DNA of 64,000 bases, taken from positions 194,229,809 through 194,293,808 of the forward strand of contig JAUMIR010000002.1 of NCBI GenBank assembly GCA_030847615.1, given 5' to 3'. Both the position numbers and the translations under genes were made by a program. Below, in pieces: positions 10,021 to 21,121 of the stretch. How positions within the stretch are numbered: the stretch's first letter is position 1; each line of letters opens with the position of its first letter. The notes beneath the pieces were generated by a model. That model was given only the letters and a program-made list of their open reading frames with translations, did not search any database and had not been told where the DNA came from. The stretch comes from Gambelia wislizenii. Taxonomy: Eukaryota; Chordata; Lepidosauria; Squamata; Crotaphytidae.

Positions 10021-11575
10021 GGGGGGTTGCCTCATATTGACCAGGCCACTGGGTTACTGAACAGTAGGAGCAGAGAGGCCTAGTATTTATAATGCAAGAC
10101 ACAGACCTTGGAATTATTTGTTCCTGTCTACTCACCCAACTGCAGTAGGGTTGCCAGGATAGGTTCTGGTGATGTCACAGACAGTTTAGAGCTGCCAGGT
10201 TGGGAGCATTCCATGCTCTGAGATTTCAGGATGAAATCCTGAGACCTAGAGACAGCCCCTGTTGATGTCATTAAACATAATACATTAAGCATCCACTGAG
10301 CATGTTATTCAAATAAAAAATACCAAGTCTAACAGAGCTGAATCTGGATAGCTTTCCTCCCATGCCGAAAAGCGATCCTTTCCAAATTCTACTTTACACA
10401 CAAACACACACACACCAATGCACAAAGACACACAATCTTCTAAACTGTGGTTAACTGTAGGGTGATCTGATGCAAGTTGTAATTTCACAAAAACTTTGAG
10501 CATATGGGTTATTTCCCACACCAAGAAGCAATCCTTTCCCAATGCCCTGAGACACACCAACAAGGAAAACATCTCCTAAGTTGTGAGTTCACACACAGGA
10601 TGGGACTGGAACTTGTAGACAACTTTTCAACTGTCCAAATCAACTTTTAACCCAACTTTGTTTGGAAAGGGTTAACATCAGTGTGGAAGAAAAAGTGCTG
10701 CCTGCCAACAGTGAGGCCATGAAAAGGGAAGCCTGGCATGATGGACCTCCTGTCACCACCCTAGCCCCAATACCAGACCACCCACAGAATTCCCAGTTAC
10801 TTCTTTCCACTGACCCCAGCATTTTCATTTGCCTCCAAAGCACAACCGAATCCTTCAGCTTTATATGAAAAGAAGTGTCTCTCCTCTTCCTTCAAAACCC
10901 AACCTCTTCCTCTCTGGCTCTCTATCTCCTCCCAGCTTTCCACCAAACTTTCCACTGTGTGTGGTGTTTTAATCCTTCCATCTTCTTGAAGAAAGAAGCA
11001 GCCAGGCAGTTAACAGCATGGGGTGTGTCAGTGGGCACCTGCAGATAAGTCAAGTTGCTCCTGCTATTCACGGGCTCTGTTCTCCAACCTGCTGCACTGC
11101 TATCATACCCCTCCACTGGGCGCATATGCACTTTCACCACCCCTTCGCTCCTCTGACTGGGCTTGAGGAGCATTTCCCCCACATCCTTCTGCTGAGCTCT
11201 GGCACCAGTGGAGAAGAGGACAAAAATCTAGGCTGAGCAACTGAAGCCCCCTGAATAGTCTATGCAGCCAGCACGTCTTTGCAATGCAAGCAGCTAATAA
11301 CTAGCCCAGCTAATAACAAGAAGCTAATAATATCCTAAGCAGCAGCAATACAATTTTAAGAAAAGTGTGTGTGTGGGGGGCGGTGTCTAGAACAGTTCTC
11401 TTACTGCCCAGATAGTCAATCCCTTGCCTGTCAGGGAGCAGATACTAGTCCTTGAAACTCAAGACTGGCTCCAGACATCTGACCCAACAATAACCTAACA
11501 ATCCTATTTCCACCCCCCCACCCCCAGCCCCGTTAACAATGGCAACCTGCAAGCTGGCTCAATACTTAACTAGAA
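10021..11575. other. Unclassified DNA with a short CA repeat
   Basis: No gene recognised. A CACA-rich run lies at about 10391-10414. A 'GGGTTGCCAGG' phrase near 10147 hints at a decayed repeat, but I cannot assign it. Confidence 0.35.
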
Positions 11576-11579
11576 ATCT

Positions 11580-11960
11580 ATCTATATATAAAACACTTGG
11601 GTATGCTTCCTTGCCCAGTGTGCTGATTGGCCGCTTAGGAAACATACACAACCAATCCCCTCCCTCCTCTCATTCCCTCAGCCAATCACCACCCACATGC
11701 AAATTCCCTCTCCACCTCACAACCCACTCCTGCCACTCAATCTGCATCTATGCCCCCAGCCTCACAAGGGCCCCTCCCTCCTCTCCCTTCCTCAGCCAAT
11801 CACTACTCACATGTAAAACAATGCAACATTTTTTCCTAAAATAACACCATGTAGCTGAACTATGTGAAAAGAACGCTGCCACTCCAAGCTCCATGCCGTA
11901 ACCACCGCCTGAAACCCCAACAGGGCACATAACAGCATATGTTATGCAGGGTACAGCTAC
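11580..11960 (+). mobile_element. Possible Helitron-like non-autonomous element
   Basis: Begins TCTATATATAAAACACTTGG, which resembles the TC-starting 5' ends of vertebrate Helitrons. It contains an internal direct repeat (CCCTCCCTCCTCTC...CAGCCAATCAC, near 11657 and 11775). It ends near a CATAACA/TGTTATG hairpin at about 11933-11951. The required CTRR terminus is not clear, so the assignment is weak. Confidence 0.25.
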
Positions 11961-11964
11961 ACTA

Positions 11965-12203
11965 CAGTTGTCCCTCCATATCCACAGATTTGGTATCCAC
12001 AGATTTAAGTATTCATGGCTGGAAAATATTCTTTAAAAAACAATAATCCAAAAATCAAACCTTGATTTTGCCATCTTACATAAGGGGCACCGTTTTGCTA
12101 TGCCATTGCATATAATGGGACTTGAGTATTCATGGATTTTGCTATCCACGGGGGTGGGGGGTGGTCCTGGAACTAAACCCCAGTGAATATGAAGGGACAA
12201 CTG
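11965..12203. mobile_element. Tigger/pogo-like MITE, 239 bp
   Basis: Perfect termini CAGTTGTCCCT and AGGGACAACTG flanked by TA on both sides (11963-11964, 12204-12205), the pogo/Tigger signature. The interior is collinear with the element at 19495. No transposase. Confidence 0.88.
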
Positions 12204-12205
12204 TA

Positions 12206-12826
12206 GTTTGTTTTAAAAGGTTTTACCTTTGCTTAACTCCAGTCACCAAATAAGAGAGAAAAAAGCATCAGGAATTAATCATGAATTTTTTTAAAAAAAT
12301 CTTGTATGTAAGAGTGACTAAATGGACACCTATTATTAAGATGTTGTTGTTACCAAATTTTACATCAGAAGTGACTGGAAATGCCTTCAGCTAATTTGTT
12401 CTTGCAGTTCAACCTAAAACAACCTCAAGTTCTTCTCCTTGGGCCCTGTTGTTTTTCTAACAGTACAGAGCCATTTGAAGGAAAATGCTACACAGTCTAA
12501 CCCAGATAGTAGGTTACATCTCATTCATTCATAATTCCCCCCTCTCTCTTTCTGCCTCAAAGGAGCTTTCTTAATCTTCCACACAACCTCAGCCCATCAT
12601 GCCACACATCTCCTTCTCTTCTAATTGAGTTCCCTATTTCCCCCCTCCTGGCCCTGGTGACAGATCTCAGTGCGTGTTTGTAAGTCATGTTTGTTATTGT
12701 CTAGCCAGGGGCAAGATTCCCAGGGATGGCTGATTATGCAATCATATTAAGTGAGATGGATGCACAGAACTGTTTGTCATAGGAAAAGAAAAAGGCCAGT
12801 ACGTGTCATTCCATGGTTGAAGACTA
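12206..12826. other. Unclassified DNA
   Basis: No gene or recognised repeat family. Confidence 0.35.
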
Positions 12827-13053
12827 GGGCTGCTGCCGCACTGCAAAATTAATACAGTTTGACACCGCTTTAACTGCCATGGCTCAATGCTATGGAATTC
12901 TGCGATTTGTCATTTTGGGAGATATTTAACTTTCTGTATCAGAGAGCTCTGGTGCCACAACAAACTGCATATCCCAGGATTCCATAGCATTGAGCCATGG
13001 CAGTTAGTGGTGTCAAACTGCGTTAATTCTGCAGTGTAGTAGCAGCTTCAGGC
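12827..13053. mobile_element. Palindromic hAT-like MITE
   Basis: Long inverted arms: GGGCTGCTGCCGCACTGC with GACACC and GCCATGGCTCAATGCTATGG on the left, and the complement on the right. The TTTAACTGCCATGG motif is shared with copies at 15546, 39908 and 41700. No clear 8-bp duplication; the hAT label is by recalled resemblance to lizard MITEs. Confidence 0.7.
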
Positions 13054-13311
13054 TGCTTTCACAAGAAACACTCAAACTGGTTTTTGCATTTTCCCCATCC
13101 CCAATTAGAATGTAAACCTAAACCAGCCAGTGTGACTGGTTTAACAGTTTATCTATTCTACATTAAGGACTTGCATCTCTCCCCACATATTGAAAGGACT
13201 TCTCAGCATCACTTCTGAATATGGCATGAATGGCTGTGGCTTAAGTTAAAAGGTGCAGTTGCAAATCTAAAATACAACAAAAGATGAGAGAGACAGCTGA
13301 ATAGCACAGAG

Positions 13312-13465
13312 TATAGGAGGGGTGGGAGTCAGGCACCTCTCCAGATGTTGTTGGACTGAAGCTCCCAGCAATCCTCCCAACTCGCTATGCTGACTAAGGT
13401 TGCTGGGATTTGCAGTCCAACAACAGCTGCTGGGCCACATGTTTTCCAACCCTGGTCTACAGTTG
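13312..13465. mobile_element. Palindromic MITE ('TGTTGTTGGACTG' family)
   Basis: Inverted arms built around CCAGATGTTGTTGGACTG and CAGTCCAACAACAG. The same motif recurs at 63262-63392 and, degraded, at 29742-29830. Probably a hAT-type MITE common in reptiles. Confidence 0.6.
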
Positions 13466-15545
13466 ATCATTAGAAGCAAACTTATTACATTTGATGGATA
13501 TCTGAAGGATGTTTGCAGGATTTGACTGAAAGGGAAATAAGCAGCAGTAAAGCTAATTGCCCACACAAACCTCCAAGCCCCCCCCTGTGCATACCCCCAC
13601 ACTTAAAAAAAAAAAACTCCAAAAGAATCAGCTGAAAGTTGCCTGAAAATGAAACCAGAAGTGATATTAAGTTGTGCCAGTCGCATTGAGCATGCCAGTG
13701 TGGCCCAGTGGAAAGGCATTAGGGTAAAAAATGGCCCCAACCCCTCTATAGGGTGGTGGGTTCATGAACACAACCCACTTGACACATTTTAAATGAATTT
13801 AAATAAAGAATTTGGATGAAGACTCTGTTACTATAGGAGACAAGTCTTACTATTTACTCTTTCCCCTTGAACTGTTCTTCAAATGAAATCTACCTCAAAT
13901 GCTTCTATTAGCCATGGAATTGAAAAATATAGGTATAGGTCAATATAATATAGGTATCAGTTGGGACACCCTGTGCTTTGAGGGGGCTCCTCATTCCAAA
14001 ATGCCAAAGGGAGATATCCCTACTGCTAAAATGACAACTGCTTTTGGGTATCAGTGTTATTTCTTCACTAGCATTTTTAGAACAGAGAAGTGGGATTTAA
14101 ATAGAGAGTATGGTCCCCTATTTTAAAGTAGCACCATACCTTGATCCCATCCCATCCTACACAGTTGGCCAAATTCCTTTATCATTAGATGTAGCTACAA
14201 TGATGGACCTCCATCATTGTAGCTACTTCTGCCAATGCCACCCCCAGAAACCTACCTCTTAAATCAGGCAGTACCCCTATTACCTGGCTTAACATCTGCA
14301 CCCCTTATCTTTAATAATCGGCACTATTTAATAATTTGGCTAACTGTGGTCTTCCCAGAGTGTGGCCAGTAAACTTGGGACTCCCAAAAACCAGGAATCC
14401 CAAAGACTAGTGCTGAGACTCAGTCAGGTATGCACTAGGGAGGGACCATCACAAATTCCAAAGAAAGGTAACCTACAGGACAACTTCTTGCCTGAACATC
14501 TGGCTAATCCAGTCAAATTTAGTTGAGATACTCAAGGTTTGTAAAGAGCTATCTTACCTCTACCTTCCTCCAAACAAAGAGGGTTGCTTCCTCCGTTCAA
14601 TTCCTAAGTATTAACACATTAAGGGTCGTTAACATATCCAGAGTATCCATTGTCCTATCTTGAGTACCTCCAAGAAGCATTGTCTTTCACTCTAAATCCC
14701 ATCCCTTGAAGGGAATTATTGCATATAAAAAACCCTTCAAAATTCCACTCAAGTGCACACAGTCCATCTTCCTCCTGACTCCACATCAGACAGTGTTGCT
14801 GTTCCTGCTTCAGAGACTCCCACCCTGTTGGCTTCAACTCCTCTGATTGGTACAGTACCACCCGAAAACAACCCCTTACTCTATTCCTCTATCCCAATCT
14901 TTCCTACTTTATTCTCTAGCCTTGCATGAATGCTTGAAGCCTGAGTGTATACGTGAATGTGGTCATGATTGCTTTCTCAATAAAGAGTAAGTAAATTGTC
15001 TTATCTAGCTTAATGTCTCCTCTTGATATATACATAGGTTAAAAGGTCCTGCTTTGTTGCCCTCTTCTCATATTAACAGACTGAGTATATTAATTCTGCA
15101 AATTAATATTGATATTCAGAGGGTCCTTAAGACTCTCTAGCATTTAGGGTAACACCCCAACCGAAGGTTTTCTTAGACGCGTCAGATTGGGGCACTGGGA
15201 AATGGCAGCTACAGTGCTCTCCTGGTCATGGGAGGCATTGAGACAGGTAGCTAGGGAAATTGCTTCTCTGAATCTGCTCCATGACCAGGAAAACACTCCA
15301 GTGATCATTTCTAAGCATCTTCATCTGCAGAGCCTCAGAAACAGTTTCCTTGGGGTGCTCCCTGCCTTAAGAATTAGGGTTTTGGGGTCACATTTGGTCA
15401 TTCATGACAGTAAACAGGAATCCCAAAACTTACAAGAGTGTAAGTCCAGTTTACAATCACATAAATATTGAACTGGATGCCAGCCAGTTGGTTTCCAGTA
15501 AAGACAAAAAGTTAGGTAATTTGGCAACCTTTCCATTGCACAATT
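13466..15545. other. Unclassified DNA with one perfect inverted repeat
   Basis: No gene recognised. It contains the inverted repeat at 14191-14226 described separately. Frames such as 15187-15471 show no domain. Confidence 0.35.
14191..14226. repeat. Perfect 17-bp inverted repeat, 2-nt spacer
   Basis: GTAGCTACAATGATGGA, then CC, then the exact complement. No matching terminal repeat found nearby. Confidence 0.9.
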
Positions 15546-15740
15546 CTAGTGCTATGATTCTACTTTAACTGCCATGGCTGGCTCCTATGGAATCCTCCTG
15601 GGGTTTGTAGTTTGGTCAGAGGCACTAGAGGAGCAATCTCACCAAGGAGTCTAAATACTACAAATCCCAGAATCCCATAAGATGGAACCATGGTAGTTAA
15701 ACTGGAATGCTATACTGTAATTGTATACTGTGAAAGGGCT
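15546..15740. mobile_element. Palindromic hAT-like MITE (second copy)
   Basis: CTTTAACTGCCATGG and ATGGAATCC on the left are mirrored by AGAATCCCAT and CATGGTAGTTAAA on the right. The right edge AAAGGGCTC mirrors the left edge of the copy at 39908. Confidence 0.65.
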
Positions 15741-16693
15741 CTTGGTCCTATAGCATTTGCCTCCCTTGCCTTCAAACATTGTGAAGATATGTTGCTTAGG
15801 AAGTTCTTGGTGTTATGAAAAAGGTACAGTTGACTTTCTCATGTGTGGTGGCTATGTTCTGCTGGAACTAAGCTTTGCACCTCCCTACTTTTGCCCAAAA
15901 TGTTGGGCTGCCTTTGTGGTTCCTCTTCTATGGAAGTCATACGGAGAGTCCTTGCTCAGCATGTCTTTTTAAAAGAAACTACTAGTTATGGCAAAGTAAG
16001 TGACTCTGCAAACAAGAAGGCATCCCATTTTGGCCAAATAATGTCATACACCATCACAGGGTGGCCACATCATGTGCAAATGTACAATTTCACCCTTATC
16101 ACCCTGGTGATCCATGTCTGTTATCTGCCTATCTTGCTTTTGCTGTTTTTTTTTTTTAATCATAGTCATAGCCCACTATTCAGAATAAAAGCCCTTACAA
16201 AGTGGGTTGTCACGTACTAGGAAAATTTAATTGTCTCTGGACAATAGGTGCCTTCTCTAGGGATTATAGGTGATAATTTTTTTAAAAAAAAAGCTTACAG
16301 GGCAAGTTCTAATAGAGCTATAGAAGCAGCATCAAAAAACAATCTAAAAAATCTAACTAGGAAGCAGTTACTTTCTGGTGGCCAGACCTTGAACAGCATG
16401 TGGAGGTAAAATGTTGTATGTGGTTTTGAGGTATGTAACTGCCACTAGGATATACCAGAACTGGAAATTGGTTATGCAAATGCCACATAGATTTTTCTGA
16501 AAAGAATAAGCAAAAACTATCTGATGATGGTGACTGAGGCATATTCCAGTTCCCGAAACAGTTCTGATTCAAGAAAATCACCTTGTGGGTGGGGACGGAG
16601 ACACTGAAGTTTCTTGCACTCTGTTTTCTCCTTATAGGTTACTTATGGCAATGGCTTGCAATTCTATTCTGATAATTTCTGATTCCTTTTAGT
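15741..16693. other. Unclassified DNA
   Basis: No gene or recognised repeat. Homopolymer runs at about 16147 and 16277. Confidence 0.35.
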
Positions 16694-16935
16694 CACAGAA
16701 TCATAGAGTTGGAAGAGACCACAAGGGCCACATAGTCCAACCTCCTGGCATGTAGGAATACACAATCAAAGCACTCCCAACAGCCTCTGTTTAAAAACCT
16801 CCAATGAAGGAGACTTCACCACACTCCAAGGTAGTATATTGCACTGTCAAACAGCTTTTAACATCAGGATTTTTTTTCCTACTGTTTAGGTGGAATCTCT
16901 TTTCCTGTAGTTTGAATCCTTTGCTCAGTGTCCTA

Positions 16936-17763
16936 GGATGTTATCAGACGAGGCTAAAATTGCACAATTATGACATCACGGTAGCACGAACAGGTTCCTG
17001 CTATCACACAACGTTATAGTCTTCCCATGGTCACTGTGTGCTCCAGCCACCGATAACACCTCCCTTTTAATTGATGGGACAAACTGTCAATAGCTCTCAA
17101 TATTGCTGTTTTCACGGTAATGAAAACCATGTGAAATCACATCCTGCTGTAACTGCAAGATTCTCCCCTCCCCATTTCCAGCACGAAAACCCTGGGTGAG
17201 AACATGAAAATGATCTACAGCATGCTCTTTTAATGAGCTGTCCCATTTTGTTTGCTCACTTTTAGGTTTGTTTAAATGTTATGTGTTGTTTTACTTTGTA
17301 AATTAAAGGGTTTTTTTTGGTGTTTTTAAGCGGACTCATGTCTTCTTGTGAGAACCGCCGAAATCTCACTCATTGTAAACCACAGAAGTAAAGTTCCATT
17401 CTTAATGTGCAATAATTCAGTGGTGGTAGTATTGTGCAATTATGGTGACGTGTGATAAGGACTTTTTCAGACGGGGAGGGGGAACCCCCGAGGTCAGGAA
17501 AAGAACGGGGCTGTTTCACCTACAGAGCCCCTTTTCAGACAGCTCCGTCCTCCTCCTGGCCTTTTCCTGTCAAGGTCAGGAGGAGGTCAGAAGGAGGACA
17601 GAAGAGAATGGGGCTGTCTGAAAAGGGGCTTTGTAAGCAAAACAGACCCGTTCTTCTTGTGACCTCCTCAGGGTTTTTTCCCCTGTCTGAGAAAGTCCTA
17701 AGTGTAATAATGCCACTATGTTTCTGCTTCACAGCATTTTTAGAAGCCAGTATGATAAAGTCC
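16936..17763. mobile_element. Harbinger-like MITE in CR1, outer element
   Basis: Left end GGATGTTATCAGAC and inverted right end GGACTTTATCATAC, flanked by CTA on both sides (16933-16935, 17764-17766). Removing it restores the CR1 phrase GTCCTAGTC. It carries inverted sub-terminal motifs GCACAATTATG and GTGCAATTATGG. A related element sits inside it. No transposase. Confidence 0.72.
17459..17698. mobile_element. Harbinger-like MITE nested in the one at 16936
   Basis: 240 bp, palindromic. Ends GGACTTTTTCAGACGGGG and, inverted, GGACTTTCTCAGACAGGG, flanked by TAA on both sides (17456-17458, 17699-17701), the classic Harbinger duplication. GC-rich interior with GGAGGAGG arms. Confidence 0.8.
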
Positions 17764-17766
17764 CTA

Positions 17767-19494
17767 GTCACTGGAGCAGCAGAAAACAAGTGTGCTTCAT
17801 TCTCAGTATGGCATGCCTTCAAATATTTAAACATGGCTATCATGTCACCTCTTAATCTTATCTCCTCCAGGCTAAACATACCCAGCTCCCTAAGCTGTTC
17901 CTCATAGGGCATGGCTCTGAGAACTTTTATGATTTGGTCACCTTCCTCTGGACATGTTCCTGCTTGTCAACATCCTTCTTGAACTGTGGTGCCCAGAACC
18001 GGACAGAGTATTCCAGGTGATGTCTGACTAAAACAGGATAGAATTGCACTATTACTTCCCTTGACCTAGACACTATACTCCTATTGATGCAGCCAAGAAT
18101 GGCATTGGCTTTCTTAGCTGCTACATCACACTGCTGGCTCATGTTTAGCTTGTGGACCACTAGGACTCCTAGATCCCTTTTGCATGTACTGCTGTCAAAC
18201 CAGGTTATCACTCACCCTATATCTGTGTGTTTCATTTTTAGTGCCCAAGTGTACTATCCCATAATTCATCCTGTTGAAATGCATTTTGTTAATATTGGCC
18301 CAGCTTTCTAATCTGTTCAGGTAATTTTGAATTCTGATCCTGTCCTCTTGGGTGTTAGCTACCCCTCCTAATTTGGTGTCTTCTGCAAATTTGATAAGAA
18401 TGCCCTCTATTCCATCACCCAAATCATTGATAAAGATGTTGAATAGTACTGGGCCCAGAACAGAACCACGTGGCACCCGCTAATCACTTCTCTCCAGGAT
18501 GAAGAGGAGCCATTGGTGACTACCCTTTGGGTTTGGTCATTCAGACAATTATAAATCCACCTAACAGTCACATTGTCTAGGCCATATGTTACTAACTTTT
18601 TTGCAAGAATATCATGGGGGACTTTTGTCAAAGGCCTTACTTAAATCAAGATACACTACATCCACAGAATTCCTTTTATCTACCAAGTTTTCAACTCCAT
18701 CAAGAAAAGAGATAAGATTAAGTCTGGCATGACTTGTTTTTGAGAAACCCATTTTGATTTCTAGTGATCACAGCATTCCTTTCTAGAATTTTCCTGGTAT
18801 TGATATCAGGTTGACAGGGCTGTAATTATTTGGGTCTTCTTTCTTTTCCCCTTTTGAAGATGGTGACAACATTTGCCCTCCTCCAGTCTGCTGGGACCTC
18901 TCCTGTTCTCCAGGAATTCTCAAAGATTATTGACAGTGGTTCTGAGATTACTTATGCCAGTTCTTTTAATACCCTTGGATGTAGTTAATCTGGCCCTGGA
19001 GATTTGAATTCGTTTATACTGGCCTGGTATTCCTGAACTACCTCTTTACCAGTTCTGTGCTGTATTCCCCCTACTGCATCATCTGCTCCATCTTCCCCAG
19101 GTTGAGCACTGTTCCCTCTTTGGGAGAAGACTGAAGCAAAGAAGGTATTAAGTAATTCTGCCTTTTCTCTGTCCTCTGTTAGCATTTCATCATCTTCTCC
19201 ACACAGCGGCCCACCATTTCCTTGTTCTTACTTTTGCTATGGACATAACTAAAAAAAGAAGAAGCCCTTTTTATTGTTTTTAACCTCTCTCTGAGCTCCT
19301 GAGCTCCATCTGCACTTTAACTTTTCTGACTTTCACCCCACATGAGCTTATTTGTTTGATTTTTTCTTTTGTGATCTCCCCGTTTTTCCATTTCTTGTAC
19401 ATGTCCCTTTTAAGTCTTAGCTCAGTTGAAAGTTCTTTAGACACCCATCCCAGTTTCTTTAGACACCTCCCACTTTTCCTCCTCATTGGAACTA
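17767..19494 (-). pseudogene. CR1 C2 reverse transcriptase relic
   Basis: RT landmarks spread over several frames: GSVLGPVLFNIFINDL near 18440, then FAEDTKLGGVANTQ (the catalytic FADD box is FAED), and [19 protein letters not shown] near 18080. Frameshifts and stops throughout. Part of the same insertion as the endonuclease relic upstream. Confidence 0.85.
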
Positions 19495-19728
19495 CAGTTG
19501 TCCCTCCTTATCCACGGATTTGGTAGTTGCGAATGTAAGTATTCATGGCTTGAAAATATTCTTTAAAAAATAATAATTCAAAAAGCAAACCTTGATTTTG
19601 CCATCTTATATAAGGGACACCATTTTGCGATGCCATTGCATGCATATAATGGGCCTTGAGTATTTATGGATTTTGGTATCCAAAGGGGGTTCTGGAACCA
19701 AACCCCAGTGAATATGAAGGGACAACTG
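19495..19728. mobile_element. Tigger/pogo-like MITE in CR1 C2
   Basis: CAGTTGTCCCTCCTTATCC to AGGGACAACTG. Left flank TA; the right flank has drifted to AA. Collinear with the copy at 11965. Interrupts the CR1 coding region. Confidence 0.85.
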
Positions 19729-19739
19729 AATTTGAAATT

Positions 19740-20244
19740 GTGCCTTGAATACCTCACTTTTAAGAAACTCCCATCCATCACGAACCCCCTTCTCTATTAG
19801 TAATCCTGACCATGGAACCACCCCCAGTAATTCCCTAAGTTTACTGAAATCAGCTTTCTTAAACTCTAGAATGCACATCTGACTATGCATGGTTTCCCCT
19901 TTCCACTGTATAACACACTCCAGGAGAACATGGTCACTCTCCCCTAAGGATCCTGCCACTTCCACCTCATTTACCAGATCATCAATGTTGGTTAGGATCA
20001 GATCTAAAATAGCTGATCCCCTTGTTGCCTCTTCCACCTCCTGGACAATGAAATTGTCTGCAAGGCAGGTGAGGAATTTGTTGGACCTTAAATTTTTGGC
20101 AGAGTTGGACTTCCAATAAATATCAGGATAGTTGAAATCCCTCATTACTACTACATCTCTCCTTTTTGAATGTGCAGCCATCTGTTCCAGGAAGGCATCA
20201 TCCAAGTCCTCAGTTTGGCTTGGAGGTCTGTTGTAGACCCTCAC
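19740..20244 (-). pseudogene. CR1 C2 endonuclease fragment
   Basis: An open stretch with CR1 endonuclease landmarks: YNRPPSQTEDLDDAFLEQM, DVVVMRDFNYPDIYW (consensus GDFN changed to RDFN) and GSLGESDHVLLE. The frame then runs into the Tigger insertion at 19728. No intact product possible. Confidence 0.85.
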
Positions 20245-21121
20245 AATTACATCCCTGTTGTTTCTCTAATGGTATAGTGTTATAGTGATTAATATTTACT
20301 TTGAAAGGCTTGACCTGCTACCTACCACAAGGGAGTTGTCTAGAAGACCCTGAAAAATGCCTTGGAGAAAGGTTGGGCCTAGACTTCTCAATTTCCTGAG
20401 CGGGGGAGGGCATGGGGCTAAATCTGGGTAGTAGATGCTGCAAATATTTGCTTTGTGTTCCACTTAGAAGATCAACCACATCCTGAAAATCCAAAATTTT
20501 AACTTTCCTCTCCCTTGCAATATCCAACAGATGAAGCTGTAATCTAGAAGAATCCATGCCAGTTGTACAAAAGCCTGCAATGGATGTGCTATCAATCTCT
20601 CCAATGACAAACCTTTCAGTTTTGCTCATATGTTTGCACACATCTGAGGAAAAGCGATTGTATAAACTGCTGCTGATATTATCAATCACATAATAAAATA
20701 TTTTCCTATAGAATCCCTCAGGAGACTCAAACTGGTGAGGCTCACACCCAAGATCAACATGTTTTGGGGGCTTTCTGAGCCTAAGGAGGGTAGGGCTTCC
20801 TAAATCTAAGTGTTTTGTTGTCGTGATCTTCGTCCAGAACTCTTCAAAGATGTTCCTCAGCTGCTTTATATTCTCCTTGGCAGATACCAAAAGAAGTTCT
20901 GCTTGTTGGAACTGTAGGTTATTTGTTTGAAGTGCTGTATTTAGTGTGTCCAAATGACAAAACACAAACATCAAGAGCTGCAGCATGAAGAAAGAAGCAA
21001 ACCTCTGCAAGCGTTGCACATATCCACCTGCTTTTGTCTCAGTATCTGCCCTTTCCTCAGATGCCACATATTCAAAGAAGTCAATGAGCTGTCTGTAATT
21101 AAGAGCAACTGACTTCAAATA

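Larger units (their letters stand above)
16694..20265 (-). mobile_element. CR1 LINE copy C2, invaded by three DNA transposons
   Basis: Reads right to left from the endonuclease domain to the 3' UTR tail (16694-16720, reading CATAGAGTTGGAAGAG). Remaining pieces: 20265-19729, 19494-17767 and 16935-16694. Interruptions: a Tigger at 19495-19728, and a Harbinger-like MITE at 16936-17763 with another nested at 17459-17698. The 5' end stops abruptly at about 20265, next to the hAT transposase relic. Confidence 0.9.

Noticed and set aside
15187..15471. 94-codon plus-strand frame as a gene
   Set aside because: No domain, no splice context and composition like the neighbouring non-coding DNA.
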